Source: DASXYG01 sp036502625 (GTDB lineage: Bacteria > Actinomycetota > Actinomycetes > Streptosporangiales > Streptosporangiaceae). Taken from it: DNA of 64,000 bases. How positions within the stretch are numbered: the first letter of the stretch is position 1; every line of letters begins with the position of its first letter. The stretch lies in NCBI GenBank assembly GCA_036502625.1, contig DASXYG010000017.1, forward strand, positions 1 through 64,000. The letters run 5' to 3'. The translations under genes and the position numbers were made by a program. The notes under the pieces are model-generated. The model saw nothing but the letters and a program-made list of their open reading frames with translations, had not been told where the DNA came from and searched no databases. Below are positions 41,040 through 49,003 of the stretch, in pieces.

Positions 41040-42332
41040 CTAGCGGACCTGGATGCGGACCGCGCCGGCGAAGTTGCTGAGGTAGACGTCCTCGATCTTG
41101 ACGACGTCGCCGGTGTGCGGCGCGACGAGCATCTTGCCCTGGCCGAGGTAGATCGCGACGTGCGAGACGTAGTTGGGCGCGGTGGGGTCGTTGCGCCAGA
41201 ACAGCAGGTCGCCCTGGCGCGCCTGGGAGTACGGCAGGTGCTTGCCGGTGAGGAACTGCTGGTCGGTGACGCGCGGCATGGCCACGCCCGCCTTGCCGAA
41301 CGCCCACTGCACCAGGCCCGAGCAGTCGAACGCGTTCGGCCCCTCGGCGCCCCAGACGTACGGACGGCCCAGCTTGGTGTAGCCCGCCTTGATGGCGATC
41401 GCGATGCGGTCCTGGGACAGGAAGCCGTGGGAGTCGGTCGGCGAGCTCGGCGTGGGCGTGGGCGTCGGCTGGTCGGGCGCGGTCTGGCCGGGGCGCGTCG
41501 TGGAGACCGGCTGCCGCGAGCGCAGGAACTCCACCGCCGAGCCCTTCGGCAGTGCCTTGCGCAGCGCGGCGTCCAGCTTCACGGGGTCGGCCTTGCCGGC
41601 GCTGAGCAGCAGCGCGTTGCCGCGCGGGATGCCGAGGCCCTGGGCGGTCGCGTTGGACACGACCGCGTCGACGCCGGACAGCATCGTGGCGAACGCGCCG
41701 ACCCGCAGCCGCGCCGGGAACGACGACCGGACGTCGACCGCCTGGCCGAGCGGCAGCCGCGTCTCCTGCCCCATGTCGAACGAAACGGCCATGTCGCCGG
41801 CGCTGACGTTGGACCACAGGGCGTCGGAGCCGGCCGTCGGCTTCGGGGTGTACGTACGGAACGTGGACGGGTTGACGCCGAGGACCGTGGCCTGGTGGCC
41901 GGCGATGGTGGTGCGGGCGTAGTCGACCTGCTCGACCGAGTCGACGCCCTTCATCGCGGTGATCGCGGCCGTCTGCTTGGGCGTCACGCCGTTGGGCACG
42001 CGGACCAGGACGTCGGCGGTGTGCAGCTTCGCGAGCGGCGCCACCGGCACGATCTGGTTGGCGATGCCGACACCGGGGCTGCTGTCGGGCCGGGCCGGCA
42101 CGCCGGAGAACCCGGCGTTGGTGGCCGCGACCGCGGCGTTCGCCGGGTGGTCGTCGAGGGAGAACGCGGCGAAGCCGCCCATCGTCAGCGCGAGCGTGAG
42201 CACCGCGCCGATGCCGCCGGTGGCCGCCTTGGACGCGAGATCGCGGCGTACGGCCCGATCGCGCAAGGACGCGTTCAGCCGCTCGGTGAGGCTCTCCGCG
42301 CCCATGTCGTCCGTACCGGGTCGTCCCTGCAC
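41040..42332 (-). CDS. NlpC/P60 peptidoglycan endopeptidase with N-terminal membrane segment
   Basis: 430 aa. A cytosolic stretch of about 45 residues precedes one helix (GIGAVLTLALTMGGFAAFSL), an extracellular domain of about 230 residues, a Pro/Thr linker, and the NlpC/P60 domain. The catalytic Cys is in NAFDCSGLVQWAF (about 336) and the His in YVSHVAIYLG. It should cleave D-Glu-diaminopimelate bonds in peptidoglycan stems. The GTG at 42330-42332 follows GGAGGAGGAACTGTCG. Unlike the other two NlpC/P60 genes in the window it has no riboswitch leader. Confidence 0.92.
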   Translation of the reverse strand: MQGRPGTDDMGAESLTERLNASLRDRAVRRDLASKAATGGIGAVLTLALTMGGFAAFSLDDHPANAAVAATNAGFSGVPARPDSSPGVGIANQIVPVAPLAKLHTADVLVRVPNGVTPKQTAAITAMKGVDSVEQVDYARTTIAGHQATVLGVNPSTFRTYTPKPTAGSDALWSNVSAGDMAVSFDMGQETRLPLGQAVDVRSSFPARLRVGAFATMLSGVDAVVSNATAQGLGIPRGNALLLSAGKADPVKLDAALRKALPKGSAVEFLRSRQPVSTTRPGQTAPDQPTPTPTPSSPTDSHGFLSQDRIAIAIKAGYTKLGRPYVWGAEGPNAFDCSGLVQWAFGKAGVAMPRVTDQQFLTGKHLPYSQARQGDLLFWRNDPTAPNYVSHVAIYLGQGKMLVAPHTGDVVKIEDVYLSNFAGAVRIQVR

Positions 42333-42516
42333 CGACAGTTCCTCCTCCGAGGCGTCCCATTCGGCCCACCCGCACACAATCACAGTCCGCGCGCCACGCC
42401 AATATCGGCGGGCGGCCGGCCCCGGGGCACTTCTGCCCGCCGCGGCCGGATCCAACGCGCAGATCTTTGACGCACGGGCGGCCGCGATGGTTCGCCGCCG
42501 CCCGCACATTTCTTCG

Positions 42517-43464
42517 TCAGGCGGTGGCCTCGCCCGGGCCCGGCTCGGGCACGGGCTCCGGGTCGTCCGGGCCGCGCCCGGTGCGCGCCTTCAGGAACTG
42601 GCCGATGAACAGGTCGTAGACGCACGCGCCCACGACCCCGCCGACCAGCGGTCCCACGATCGGCACCCAGAAGTAGCCGGAGAAGCTGCCGCCCTTGGGG
42701 ACCGTGGCGCTGCCCGGGAACGCGTAATGGCCCCACCCGGCGAACCAGGTGAACAGCCGCGGCCCGAGGTCGCGCGCCGGGTTGATCGCGTAGCCGGCGT
42801 TCACGCCGTACGTCATGCCGATCGCGACGACGACCAGGCCGATGAACAGCGGCGCCAGGTTCGACAGCGGGCCGTTGTTGCGCCGGTCGATCAGCGCGCA
42901 GACGACGCCGACGAGGAACGCCGTGCCGACGATCTGGTCGATGACCGGCCCCCACATGTTGCCGTGGAAGTACGGGGCCGGGAACGTCGCGAAGATCGAG
43001 AACGTCGCCTGGGACTTGTGGCCGCCGCTGTTGGCCTGGTCGAACGCGGAGATCGCGCTGGTGTAGACGGCGTACACGACGCCGGCGCCGGCGAGCCCGC
43101 CGAGCACCTGCGCGAACCAGAACGGCACGACCTTGGACCACGCGAACCCGCGGCGTACGGCGAAGGCCAGGGTGACCGCCGGGTTGAGGTGGGCGCCGCT
43201 GACGCCGCCGCTCGCGAAGATCGCGAACGTGACCGCGAGGCCCCAGCCCCAGGCGATGATCAGCCAGTTCGCCGGGCCGAAGGTGTCCGGCTGCTGGCGC
43301 CCGGACCCGACGAGGCCGACCAGCGCCAGCGCCACGGAGCCGCAGCCCAGCAGGATGATGATGAACATGCCGAGGAACTCGGCGGACATCTCGCCGACGA
43401 TGCCGTTGCGCCAGTCGGTGCGCGGCGTCGGCTCCGCGGCCTTGGTCTCCGTCGCCTCGGCCAT
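42517..43464 (-). CDS. glpF: Glycerol uptake facilitator, MIP/aquaporin family
   Basis: 315 aa, six helices plus two half-helices. Pore motifs are HLNPAVT (about residue 92) and AINPARDLGPR (about 231); the Asp after the second NPAR marks an aquaglyceroporin. N- and C-terminal charged extensions make it longer than E. coli GlpF (281). The ATG overlaps the glpK stop by one base (TGATG), so uptake and phosphorylation are coupled. Confidence 0.94.
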   Translation of the reverse strand: MAEATETKAAEPTPRTDWRNGIVGEMSAEFLGMFIIILLGCGSVALALVGLVGSGRQQPDTFGPANWLIIAWGWGLAVTFAIFASGGVSGAHLNPAVTLAFAVRRGFAWSKVVPFWFAQVLGGLAGAGVVYAVYTSAISAFDQANSGGHKSQATFSIFATFPAPYFHGNMWGPVIDQIVGTAFLVGVVCALIDRRNNGPLSNLAPLFIGLVVVAIGMTYGVNAGYAINPARDLGPRLFTWFAGWGHYAFPGSATVPKGGSFSGYFWVPIVGPLVGGVVGACVYDLFIGQFLKARTGRGPDDPEPVPEPGPGEATA

Positions 43465-44975
43465 CACTCGGCCTCCTCTCGCGCCCAGTTCGCCGACCGC
43501 TCGACGGCCTCGCGCCAGCGGCCGTGCAGGGAGTCGCGCTCGTCGGCGCTCATCCGTGGCTCGTACCTGTGCGCGGTCCTGCGGGTGCGCTGCAGCGCCT
43601 CCCGGTCGGCGAACACGCCCGTACGCAGGCCCGCTACGTAGCCGGCGCCCAGCGACGTGGTCTCGATGATCTCCGGTACGTCCACCGGGACGCCGAGGAC
43701 GTCGGCCTGGAACTGCATGAGCCAGCCGTTGGCGGACGCGCCGCCGTCGGCGCGCAGCTCCGACAGCGCCTGCCCGGACTCCTGCTCCATCGCGTCCACG
43801 ACGTCGCGCGTCTGGTACGCGATGGACTCGAGCGTGGCCCGCGCGAGGTGCGCCTTGGTGGTGCCGCGCGTGACGCCGATGAGCGTGCCGCGCGCGTAGG
43901 AGTCCCAGTCGGGCGCGCCGAGCCCGACGAGCGCCGGCACGAACCAGACGTCGTCGTTGCCGTCCAGGCTGGCGGCCAGCGGCTCGGTCTCGGCGGCGTC
44001 GGAGATGATGCCGAGCCCGTCGCGCAGCCACTGGACGGCGGCGCCGGTGACGAAGATCGACCCTTCGAGCGCGTACTCCGCCGGCTCGCCCTCCTGCTGC
44101 CCGGCGCAGGTGGCCACCACCCGCTCGGTGCCGGGGTGCGGCTCGTTGCCGGTGTGCATGAGCACGAACGAGCCGGTGCCGTACGTGTTCTTCGCCTGGC
44201 CGGGCTCGAAGCACGCCTGCGCGAACAGCGCCGACTGCTGGTCGCCCAGCACGCCCGCGATGGGCAGGGTGACGCCGAGGAAGGCGTCCGCGTCGGTCTC
44301 GCCGTAGTCGCCGCCGCTCGGCCTGATGTCGGGCAGCACCTCCTGCGGCACCTTCAGCAGGTCGCACAGCTCGGGGTCCCAGGCCACGCCGGCGAGGTCC
44401 ATCAGCAGGGTGCGCGACGCGTTGGTGGCGTCGGTGGCGTGGACGCGTCCGCCGGTGAGCTTCCAGATCAGCCAGGAGTCGACGGTGCCGAAGGCGATCT
44501 CGCCGTTCTCCGCGCGGCTCCGCAGCCCGTCCACGTTGTCCAGCAGCCAGGAGATCTTCGTACCGGAGAAATAGGCGTCGAGCAGCAGGCCGGTGCGCTG
44601 GCGGAACAGCGGCTCGGCGCCCTCGGCGGCGAGCCTCCGGCACATTCCGGCGGTGCGGCGGTCCTGCCAGACGATGGCGTTGTGCACCGGTTCGCCGGTG
44701 GCGCGGTCCCACATGACGGTGGTCTCGCGCTGGTTCGTGATGCCCACGCCCGCGAGTTCCGAGGCGGTCACGCCCGCGTCGGCGAGCGCGCCGTACGCGA
44801 CGTCAACGACGCTGCGCCAGATGTCGGCCGGGTCGTGCTCGACCCAGCCGGGACGCGGGTAGTGCTGCGGGAACTCGGTATGCGCACTGCCCGCGACACG
44901 GCCGTCGTCGCCCACGACCAGGACGGTCGTGCCCGTCGTACCTTGGTCGATCGCCAGCACATGGCGTCGCGCCAT
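43464..44975 (-). CDS. glpK: Glycerol kinase
   Basis: 503 aa, normal length. FGGY-family kinase: AIDQGTTGTT (ATP phosphate loop), NQRETTVMW, VLGDQQSALFAQ with the catalytic Asp, NTYGTGSFVLM and GGASANGWLMQFQAD. It makes glycerol 3-phosphate from glycerol. The ATG at 44973-44975 has GGAGGTG six bases upstream. glpD and a glpR-like regulator are not in the window. Confidence 0.97.
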   Translation of the reverse strand: MARRHVLAIDQGTTGTTVLVVGDDGRVAGSAHTEFPQHYPRPGWVEHDPADIWRSVVDVAYGALADAGVTASELAGVGITNQRETTVMWDRATGEPVHNAIVWQDRRTAGMCRRLAAEGAEPLFRQRTGLLLDAYFSGTKISWLLDNVDGLRSRAENGEIAFGTVDSWLIWKLTGGRVHATDATNASRTLLMDLAGVAWDPELCDLLKVPQEVLPDIRPSGGDYGETDADAFLGVTLPIAGVLGDQQSALFAQACFEPGQAKNTYGTGSFVLMHTGNEPHPGTERVVATCAGQQEGEPAEYALEGSIFVTGAAVQWLRDGLGIISDAAETEPLAASLDGNDDVWFVPALVGLGAPDWDSYARGTLIGVTRGTTKAHLARATLESIAYQTRDVVDAMEQESGQALSELRADGGASANGWLMQFQADVLGVPVDVPEIIETTSLGAGYVAGLRTGVFADREALQRTRRTAHRYEPRMSADERDSLHGRWREAVERSANWAREEAE

Positions 44976-45024
44976 CGGACACCTCCGGGGGTCGGCGGAT
45001 TCTCTGCCCCGCTCTTTCCGCAAG

Positions 45025-45132
45025 TGATCACCGGCAAAACGCCGCCGGACCGGCCGGGCCCGGCGCCGTCCGGAACCGGCCGATCATCGCGGTGATCACC
45101 GGCCACGACGCGGCGGCGACCGGCCGGTGATG
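45025..45132. promoter_or_regulatory. TGATCACCGG boxes upstream of glpK
   Basis: TGATCACCGG occurs at 45025-45034 and 45093-45102, with a partial inverted copy (CCGGTGATG) near 45124-45132. They lie 50-160 bp before glpK and could bind its regulator. Local GC-rich stems make chance symmetry possible. Confidence 0.3.
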
Positions 45133-45368
45133 TCAAACCCGGCGATTCGCGGACAGCCCGAAATTGCGCGTACGGAACCGCCGGAATGGGGTGCGCCATG
45201 CATTCACCGATTTGCCGTACCAAGATCACACAGCGTCACGTACGTCCGTTCCGTGAATGGATGTACGGATGCCAGTCGGCGTAATTCGGCGAATTCCCGG
45301 GCGCCGACCAGGTAGAACACGGCGAGCCGCTACCCATTGTGAAGGCGTCTCGCACCTCGGTTACTCGT
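45133..45368. other. Non-coding interval without recognised features
   Basis: Between the glp promoter region and the CRP-like box I see no convincing gene, terminator or repeat. It is somewhat AT-richer than the coding DNA around it and probably holds promoter DNA of both divergent units. Confidence 0.5.
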
Positions 45369-45384
45369 TGTGACAACCATCACA
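45369..45384. promoter_or_regulatory. CRP-like site TGTGACAACCATCACA
   Basis: Exact match to the CRP/GlxR-type consensus TGTGA-N6-TCACA. It lies about 115 bp before the start of the riboswitch that precedes the NlpC/P60 gene, consistent with cAMP-dependent control of a cell-wall hydrolase. Confidence 0.7.
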
Positions 45385-45496
45385 GGGGGCCTGTTCGACT
45401 TGCGCCGCGGGGTTCGCGTTTCCCATGCTCGGGGGCTGTCGACAAGAAAGACCTCAGTGGCCGCGCAGGCCACGCTTTACGAGGCCGTTCCGGGGG

Positions 45497-45730
45497 GTCG
45501 CCGAATCCCGCCGCCACCCGGGGCGAAATGACAGCCGACCGAAGGAGGGAAGGCGGGAACGGGAGTCCCGGCACGACGGGACCAGGCCCACGCGGCGCCG
45601 ATCGGGAGCAACGGGCGCCGCGGCGAAAAGGGGCCGGTGTCCCTTGGGGTGAAGCCGCCAGGACGACGACGGCGGCCGGGCACGATCGCGGTGCCCGAAT
45701 CCGACAGGGCAGCTCTCGCAGGCGAATCCG
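45497..45730 (+). ncRNA. c-di-AMP riboswitch (ydaO/yuaA type)
   Basis: The leader contains the conserved 5' segment GCCGAATCCCGCCGCC (from about 45498), GGGGTGAAGCCGCC near 45648, and the 3' signature CCCGAATCCGACAGGGCAGC with CTCGCAGGCG (about 45694-45725). It ends 10 bp before the ATG of an NlpC/P60 hydrolase. In Streptomyces the same riboswitch controls rpfA and other cell-wall hydrolases, shutting expression off when c-di-AMP is high. Confidence 0.87.
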
Positions 45731-45740
45731 CGAGGCATTC

Positions 45741-46355
45741 ATGTCTTCTGTGCCTTTAAGAGCGCGGGCGATCCGTGTCTCGGCCGCCTTGGCCATCGCC
45801 GCATCCGGGGGTGTGGCAGTGACCATCGAGTCGGCCGGAGAAGCCCAGGCCACCACCCACGCCGCAGCGCCGACCGCCGGGGAAGCGGCCGTCGCCCAGG
45901 CGAAGGCGAAGGGCAGGAAGGCGTCACCGAAGGCGCGCAAGGCGCTGAGCGTGGCGCGTTCCAAGAAGGGCAGGCCGTACCGCTACGGGGCGTCGGGCCC
46001 GAACGCGTTCGACTGTTCGGGATACACCCAGTACTCCTACGAGCGGGCCGGTCTCCGGCTGCCGAGAACGGCGTCCCAGCAGTATCGGGCGACGTGGCAC
46101 GTCAGCAAGGCCAGGCGCCTTCCGGGGGACCTCGTGTTCTTCGGATCGGGCTCGAACAAGTACCACGTCGGCCTCTATGCCGGAAAGGGCTGGATGTGGG
46201 ACGCGGCCCACAGCGGCACGCGCATCCACGCACGCAAGATCTGGACCAGCAAGGTGTCCTACGGCCGCGTCAAGGGCGGCTGGCCGGACAAGGTGGCGAA
46301 CGCGATGTCCACCAAGCCCATGGGCGCCCTGCGCTACGACCAGCCCGACAACTGA
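45741..46355 (+). CDS. Secreted NlpC/P60 cell-wall hydrolase
   Basis: 204 aa. Signal peptide (about residues 1-38), a short Lys/Ala-rich linker (QAKAKGRKASPKARKAL), then a compact NlpC/P60 domain with catalytic Cys in NAFDCSGYTQYSY (about 92) and His in YHVGLYAG. It should cut peptidoglycan stem peptides outside the cell. The ATG follows GAGG within the end of the riboswitch. Control by c-di-AMP and possibly CRP is indicated by the leader; a strong terminator follows at 46377. Confidence 0.92.
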   Translation: MSSVPLRARAIRVSAALAIAASGGVAVTIESAGEAQATTHAAAPTAGEAAVAQAKAKGRKASPKARKALSVARSKKGRPYRYGASGPNAFDCSGYTQYSYERAGLRLPRTASQQYRATWHVSKARRLPGDLVFFGSGSNKYHVGLYAGKGWMWDAAHSGTRIHARKIWTSKVSYGRVKGGWPDKVANAMSTKPMGALRYDQPDN

Positions 46356-46376
46356 TCCGAACCCGCTAGGCGCCGA

Positions 46377-46418
46377 CGGCGTGTACGGCCCGCACCCCGG
46401 TGCGGACCGCACACGCCG
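46377..46418 (+). terminator. Nested-stem intrinsic terminator
   Basis: CGGCGTGT (46377-46384) pairs with ACACGCCG (46411-46418), enclosing a second stem CCGCACC-CC-GGTGCGG. It lies 22 bp after the NlpC/P60 stop. Confidence 0.65.
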
Positions 46419-46510
46419 TTCGCGTCTCCCGGCCCCGCCGCCCCCGGTCACATCGCCCGTCCGGGATCCGTCATACGAAAAGGGGACGGACGGATCCGGA
46501 GGTCAGCGTC

Positions 46511-46915
46511 ATGATCGGAAGCGCCGGCGCCGCTACGGGCGTCAGGGCACGTACGGGAACCCTCGTCTACTGGGCGGCCACCGCGCTGGTCACCGCCGAG
46601 CTGGCGGTGGGCGGCCTGTGGGACGTCCTGCGGGTGGACCAGGTCAGCGGGGTGGTGGCCCGGCTGGGCTACCCGTCGTACGTGCTGGTCGTCCTGGGCG
46701 TCTGGAAGATCCTCGGCGCGGCGGCGCTGCTGGCGCCGCGCTTCCCGCGGCTGAAGGAGTGGGCGTACGCGGGCGTCGTCTTCGCCGACACCACGGCGAT
46801 CGTGTCGCACGCCTGGGTGGGGTTCGGCGCCGGCGAGGTCGCCGTGCTGGTGGCCCTGCTGGCGCTGACCATCGTGTCGTGGGCGACGCGCCCGCCGGGC
46901 CGCCGCCTCGCCTAG
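46511..46915 (+). CDS. DoxX-like small membrane protein
   Basis: 134 aa with four hydrophobic helices (LVYWAATALVTAELAVGGLW, YVLVVLGVWKILGAAALLA, WAYAGVVFADTTAIVSHAWVG, VAVLVALLALTIVSW). The LGVWKILGA..LAP core is typical of the DoxX_2 group. Function is unsettled; relatives have been linked to redox or thiol stress. The ATG at 46511 has GGAGG upstream. It ends 9 bp from the convergent monooxygenase gene. Confidence 0.82.
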   Translation: MIGSAGAATGVRARTGTLVYWAATALVTAELAVGGLWDVLRVDQVSGVVARLGYPSYVLVVLGVWKILGAAALLAPRFPRLKEWAYAGVVFADTTAIVSHAWVGFGAGEVAVLVALLALTIVSWATRPPGRRLA

Positions 46916-46924
46916 GGCGGCGGG

Positions 46925-48127
46925 TCAGGGCGCGGCGTACGCGCGGACGCGCATCGAGTCGTGCATGCGCACGCCCTTGGAGTTGAGCTTGGCCAGCCCG
47001 CGGCTGATCCCGGGCGGGAGGGCGGAGATCAGCCGGGCGCCGTTGACCAGCGCCCAGATGCCGGGGCGGGAGTTCGGGACCAGCGTCTTGGCGGCGCCCT
47101 TCGCGAACGCGCGGCTGAGCCGCACCGGCTCGCCCATCTCCCGCTCGTACGCGGCGAACGCCCGTACGTGGTCGCCCTTCGCCTCGGCCAGCTCGCCGGC
47201 CAGCGTGTAGGCGCCGACCACGGCCAGGCTGGTGCTGCCGCCGACGGCCGGGCCCGGGCAGTACCCGGCGTCGCCGACCAGCGTCACGCGCCCGCGCGAC
47301 CACGTGTCCATGCGGAGCTGGGTGATGGAGTCGAAGTAGAACGCGGGCGTGTCGTCCATCCGGGCCAGCAGCTCGTCGACGTCCGGGTGCATGCCGGCGA
47401 ACTCCGCGCGCAGCAGCTCCTTCTGGCGCGGCACGTCGCGGTGGTGGTAGTCGAGCTCGCGGTCGGTACGGAAGAAGAACCCGCCGCGCGCGTCGGCGTG
47501 GTTCCGTGCCGCGTAGGTCCCGGCCACCCGGCCGACGCCGAGGTGCATGATGTACGTGACCTCCTCCGCCATCTCGCGCGGCACCGAGAACACCCCCAGG
47601 TACATGCCGAGGAAATCGGTGTACGCCGCCTCGTCGCCGAACGTCAGGCCGCGCACGTTGGAGTGCAGCCCGTCCGCGCCCACCACCACGTCGAACCGGC
47701 GCGGCGCGCCGCGCTCGAACTCCACGTCGCCGTCATCGGTGATCTTCGTGATCGAGTCGCCGAAGACGTACTCGGCGTCGTCGCGGGTGGCGTCGTAGTA
47801 GATCTCGCTCAGGTCGTCCCGCATGATCTCTACGTGCCGGTCCGATGCGGCCTGGAACACCTTCGTGAGGTCCAGGTCCACCGGCCGGCGCCCGCCCGCG
47901 TACACCCGCATCCGCTCGGTGCCGGTGGCCGTCTCCTCGATCCGCGGCAGCACGCCCATCGCCTCGGAGATGTCCATCGCGGGCCGGAACAGGTCCACCG
48001 CGTGCCCGCCGCCGACCTTCCGCGGCTCCGGGGCGCGCTCCACCACCGTGACGTCGAACCCGTACCGCGTCAGCCAGTACGCCAGCACCGGGCCGGAGAC
48101 GCTCGCCCCCGAGATCAGAATCCGCAT
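46925..48127 (-). CDS. FAD-dependent aromatic/TetX-like monooxygenase
   Basis: 400 aa class A flavoprotein hydroxylase. GASVSGPVLAYWLTRYG at the N-terminus binds ADP, VVGADGLHSNVR is the DG motif that binds FAD and NADPH, and LVGDAGYCPGPAVGGS is the GD motif. Such enzymes hydroxylate aromatic compounds or inactivate drugs (TetX, rifampicin monooxygenase). Divergent from the TetR at 48213 with three operator-like palindromes between, so it should be ligand-induced. Confidence 0.93.
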   Translation of the reverse strand: MRILISGASVSGPVLAYWLTRYGFDVTVVERAPEPRKVGGGHAVDLFRPAMDISEAMGVLPRIEETATGTERMRVYAGGRRPVDLDLTKVFQAASDRHVEIMRDDLSEIYYDATRDDAEYVFGDSITKITDDGDVEFERGAPRRFDVVVGADGLHSNVRGLTFGDEAAYTDFLGMYLGVFSVPREMAEEVTYIMHLGVGRVAGTYAARNHADARGGFFFRTDRELDYHHRDVPRQKELLRAEFAGMHPDVDELLARMDDTPAFYFDSITQLRMDTWSRGRVTLVGDAGYCPGPAVGGSTSLAVVGAYTLAGELAEAKGDHVRAFAAYEREMGEPVRLSRAFAKGAAKTLVPNSRPGIWALVNGARLISALPPGISRGLAKLNSKGVRMHDSMRVRAYAAP

Positions 48128-48139
48128 GCCGCACCTCCT

Positions 48140-48203
48140 TACTTAACGATAAGTAGGCTACTTAACGATAGGTAAGCATAGACCCTTACCTATCGTTAGG
48201 TAA
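48140..48203. promoter_or_regulatory. Three TetR operators TAsyTA-N4-TArsTA
   Basis: Palindromes TACTTA-ACGA-TAAGTA (48140-48155), TACTTA-ACGA-TAGGTA (48159-48174) and TTACCTA-TCGT-TAGGTAA (48186-48203) fill the 85-bp gap between the monooxygenase and TetR genes. Confidence 0.85.
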
Positions 48204-48212
48204 ACTGGCTTC

Positions 48213-48752
48213 GTGGACAGACCCGGTGACACCAAGCAGCGCATCCAGCTCGCCGCCCGGGAGCTGTTCGCCCAGAAGGGCGTGCACAAGACCAGCCTCA
48301 AGGAGATCGCCGACCGGCTGGGCATCTCCAAGCCCGCGCTGTACTACCACTTCGGCTCGCGCGAGGAGCTCGTCCGCAGCATCGTGCAGCCGCTGATCGA
48401 CGCGGGCGAGGCGTTCCTGCTTGAGCAGGAGGCGCTGGACGACGTGGACCCGCGCAAGCTGCTCGAGGGCTACTTCGACTTCAACTACGCGCACCGCGAC
48501 GAGACGGTGCTGATCCTCACCGAGCTGACCACGCTGAACGAGCTCGGCCTCGTCGAGGTCGTGATCGCCTGGCGCGAGCGGCTGGCCGAGCTGCTGTGCG
48601 GGAAGCGGCTCACGCTCGACAAGTCCGTGCGCGCGGTGCTCGCCCTCGGCGGCATCCAGGACTGCACGATCCAGTTCCCGGACGTGCCCGCCGCCCGCCT
48701 CCGCCGCGCCTCGGTGGACGCCGCCTGCGCGGCCCTCGGCATCAGCGCGTAG
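48213..48752 (+). CDS. TetR-family regulator of the monooxygenase
   Basis: 179 aa. HTH at about residues 10-53 (AARELFAQKGVHKTSLKEIADRLGISKPALYYHF broken over helices) and a short ligand domain. The GTG start is only ten bases from operator 3 and has no clear Shine-Dalgarno, so a leaderless or very short-leader mRNA is likely. It should repress itself and the divergent FAD monooxygenase. Confidence 0.92.
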   Translation: MDRPGDTKQRIQLAARELFAQKGVHKTSLKEIADRLGISKPALYYHFGSREELVRSIVQPLIDAGEAFLLEQEALDDVDPRKLLEGYFDFNYAHRDETVLILTELTTLNELGLVEVVIAWRERLAELLCGKRLTLDKSVRAVLALGGIQDCTIQFPDVPAARLRRASVDAACAALGISA

Positions 48753-49003
48753 CGCCCGCGTTTCCCCAGGTCAACGCCGCGATTCGAGGCGGTTCGCCGG
48801 GTGAGGGACGTCACATACGATCACGTGAACGCGCGACGGAATCGGGACGTCATCTTTATGGTTGCGTGACATGGCGGGCGATCGTCCGCCAACCGATCCG
48901 TACGGCCTTCAACGGGCATCACCCTGCCCAAAACGGCCCTGGATCGCTTCGACCACGGTGATGTACGGCGCGAGAAGAGAGAGGACGGCGTCGAGACGCC
49001 CCG

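Noticed and set aside
42333..42516. A third ydaO riboswitch before the NlpC/P60 gene at 41040
   Set aside because: The conserved GAATCC and TCAGC-type blocks are missing in this 184-bp region on the minus strand.
48753..49003. A small gene between TetR and the ThrE-type exporter
   Set aside because: Open frames there have no ribosome site, atypical composition and no recognisable product.
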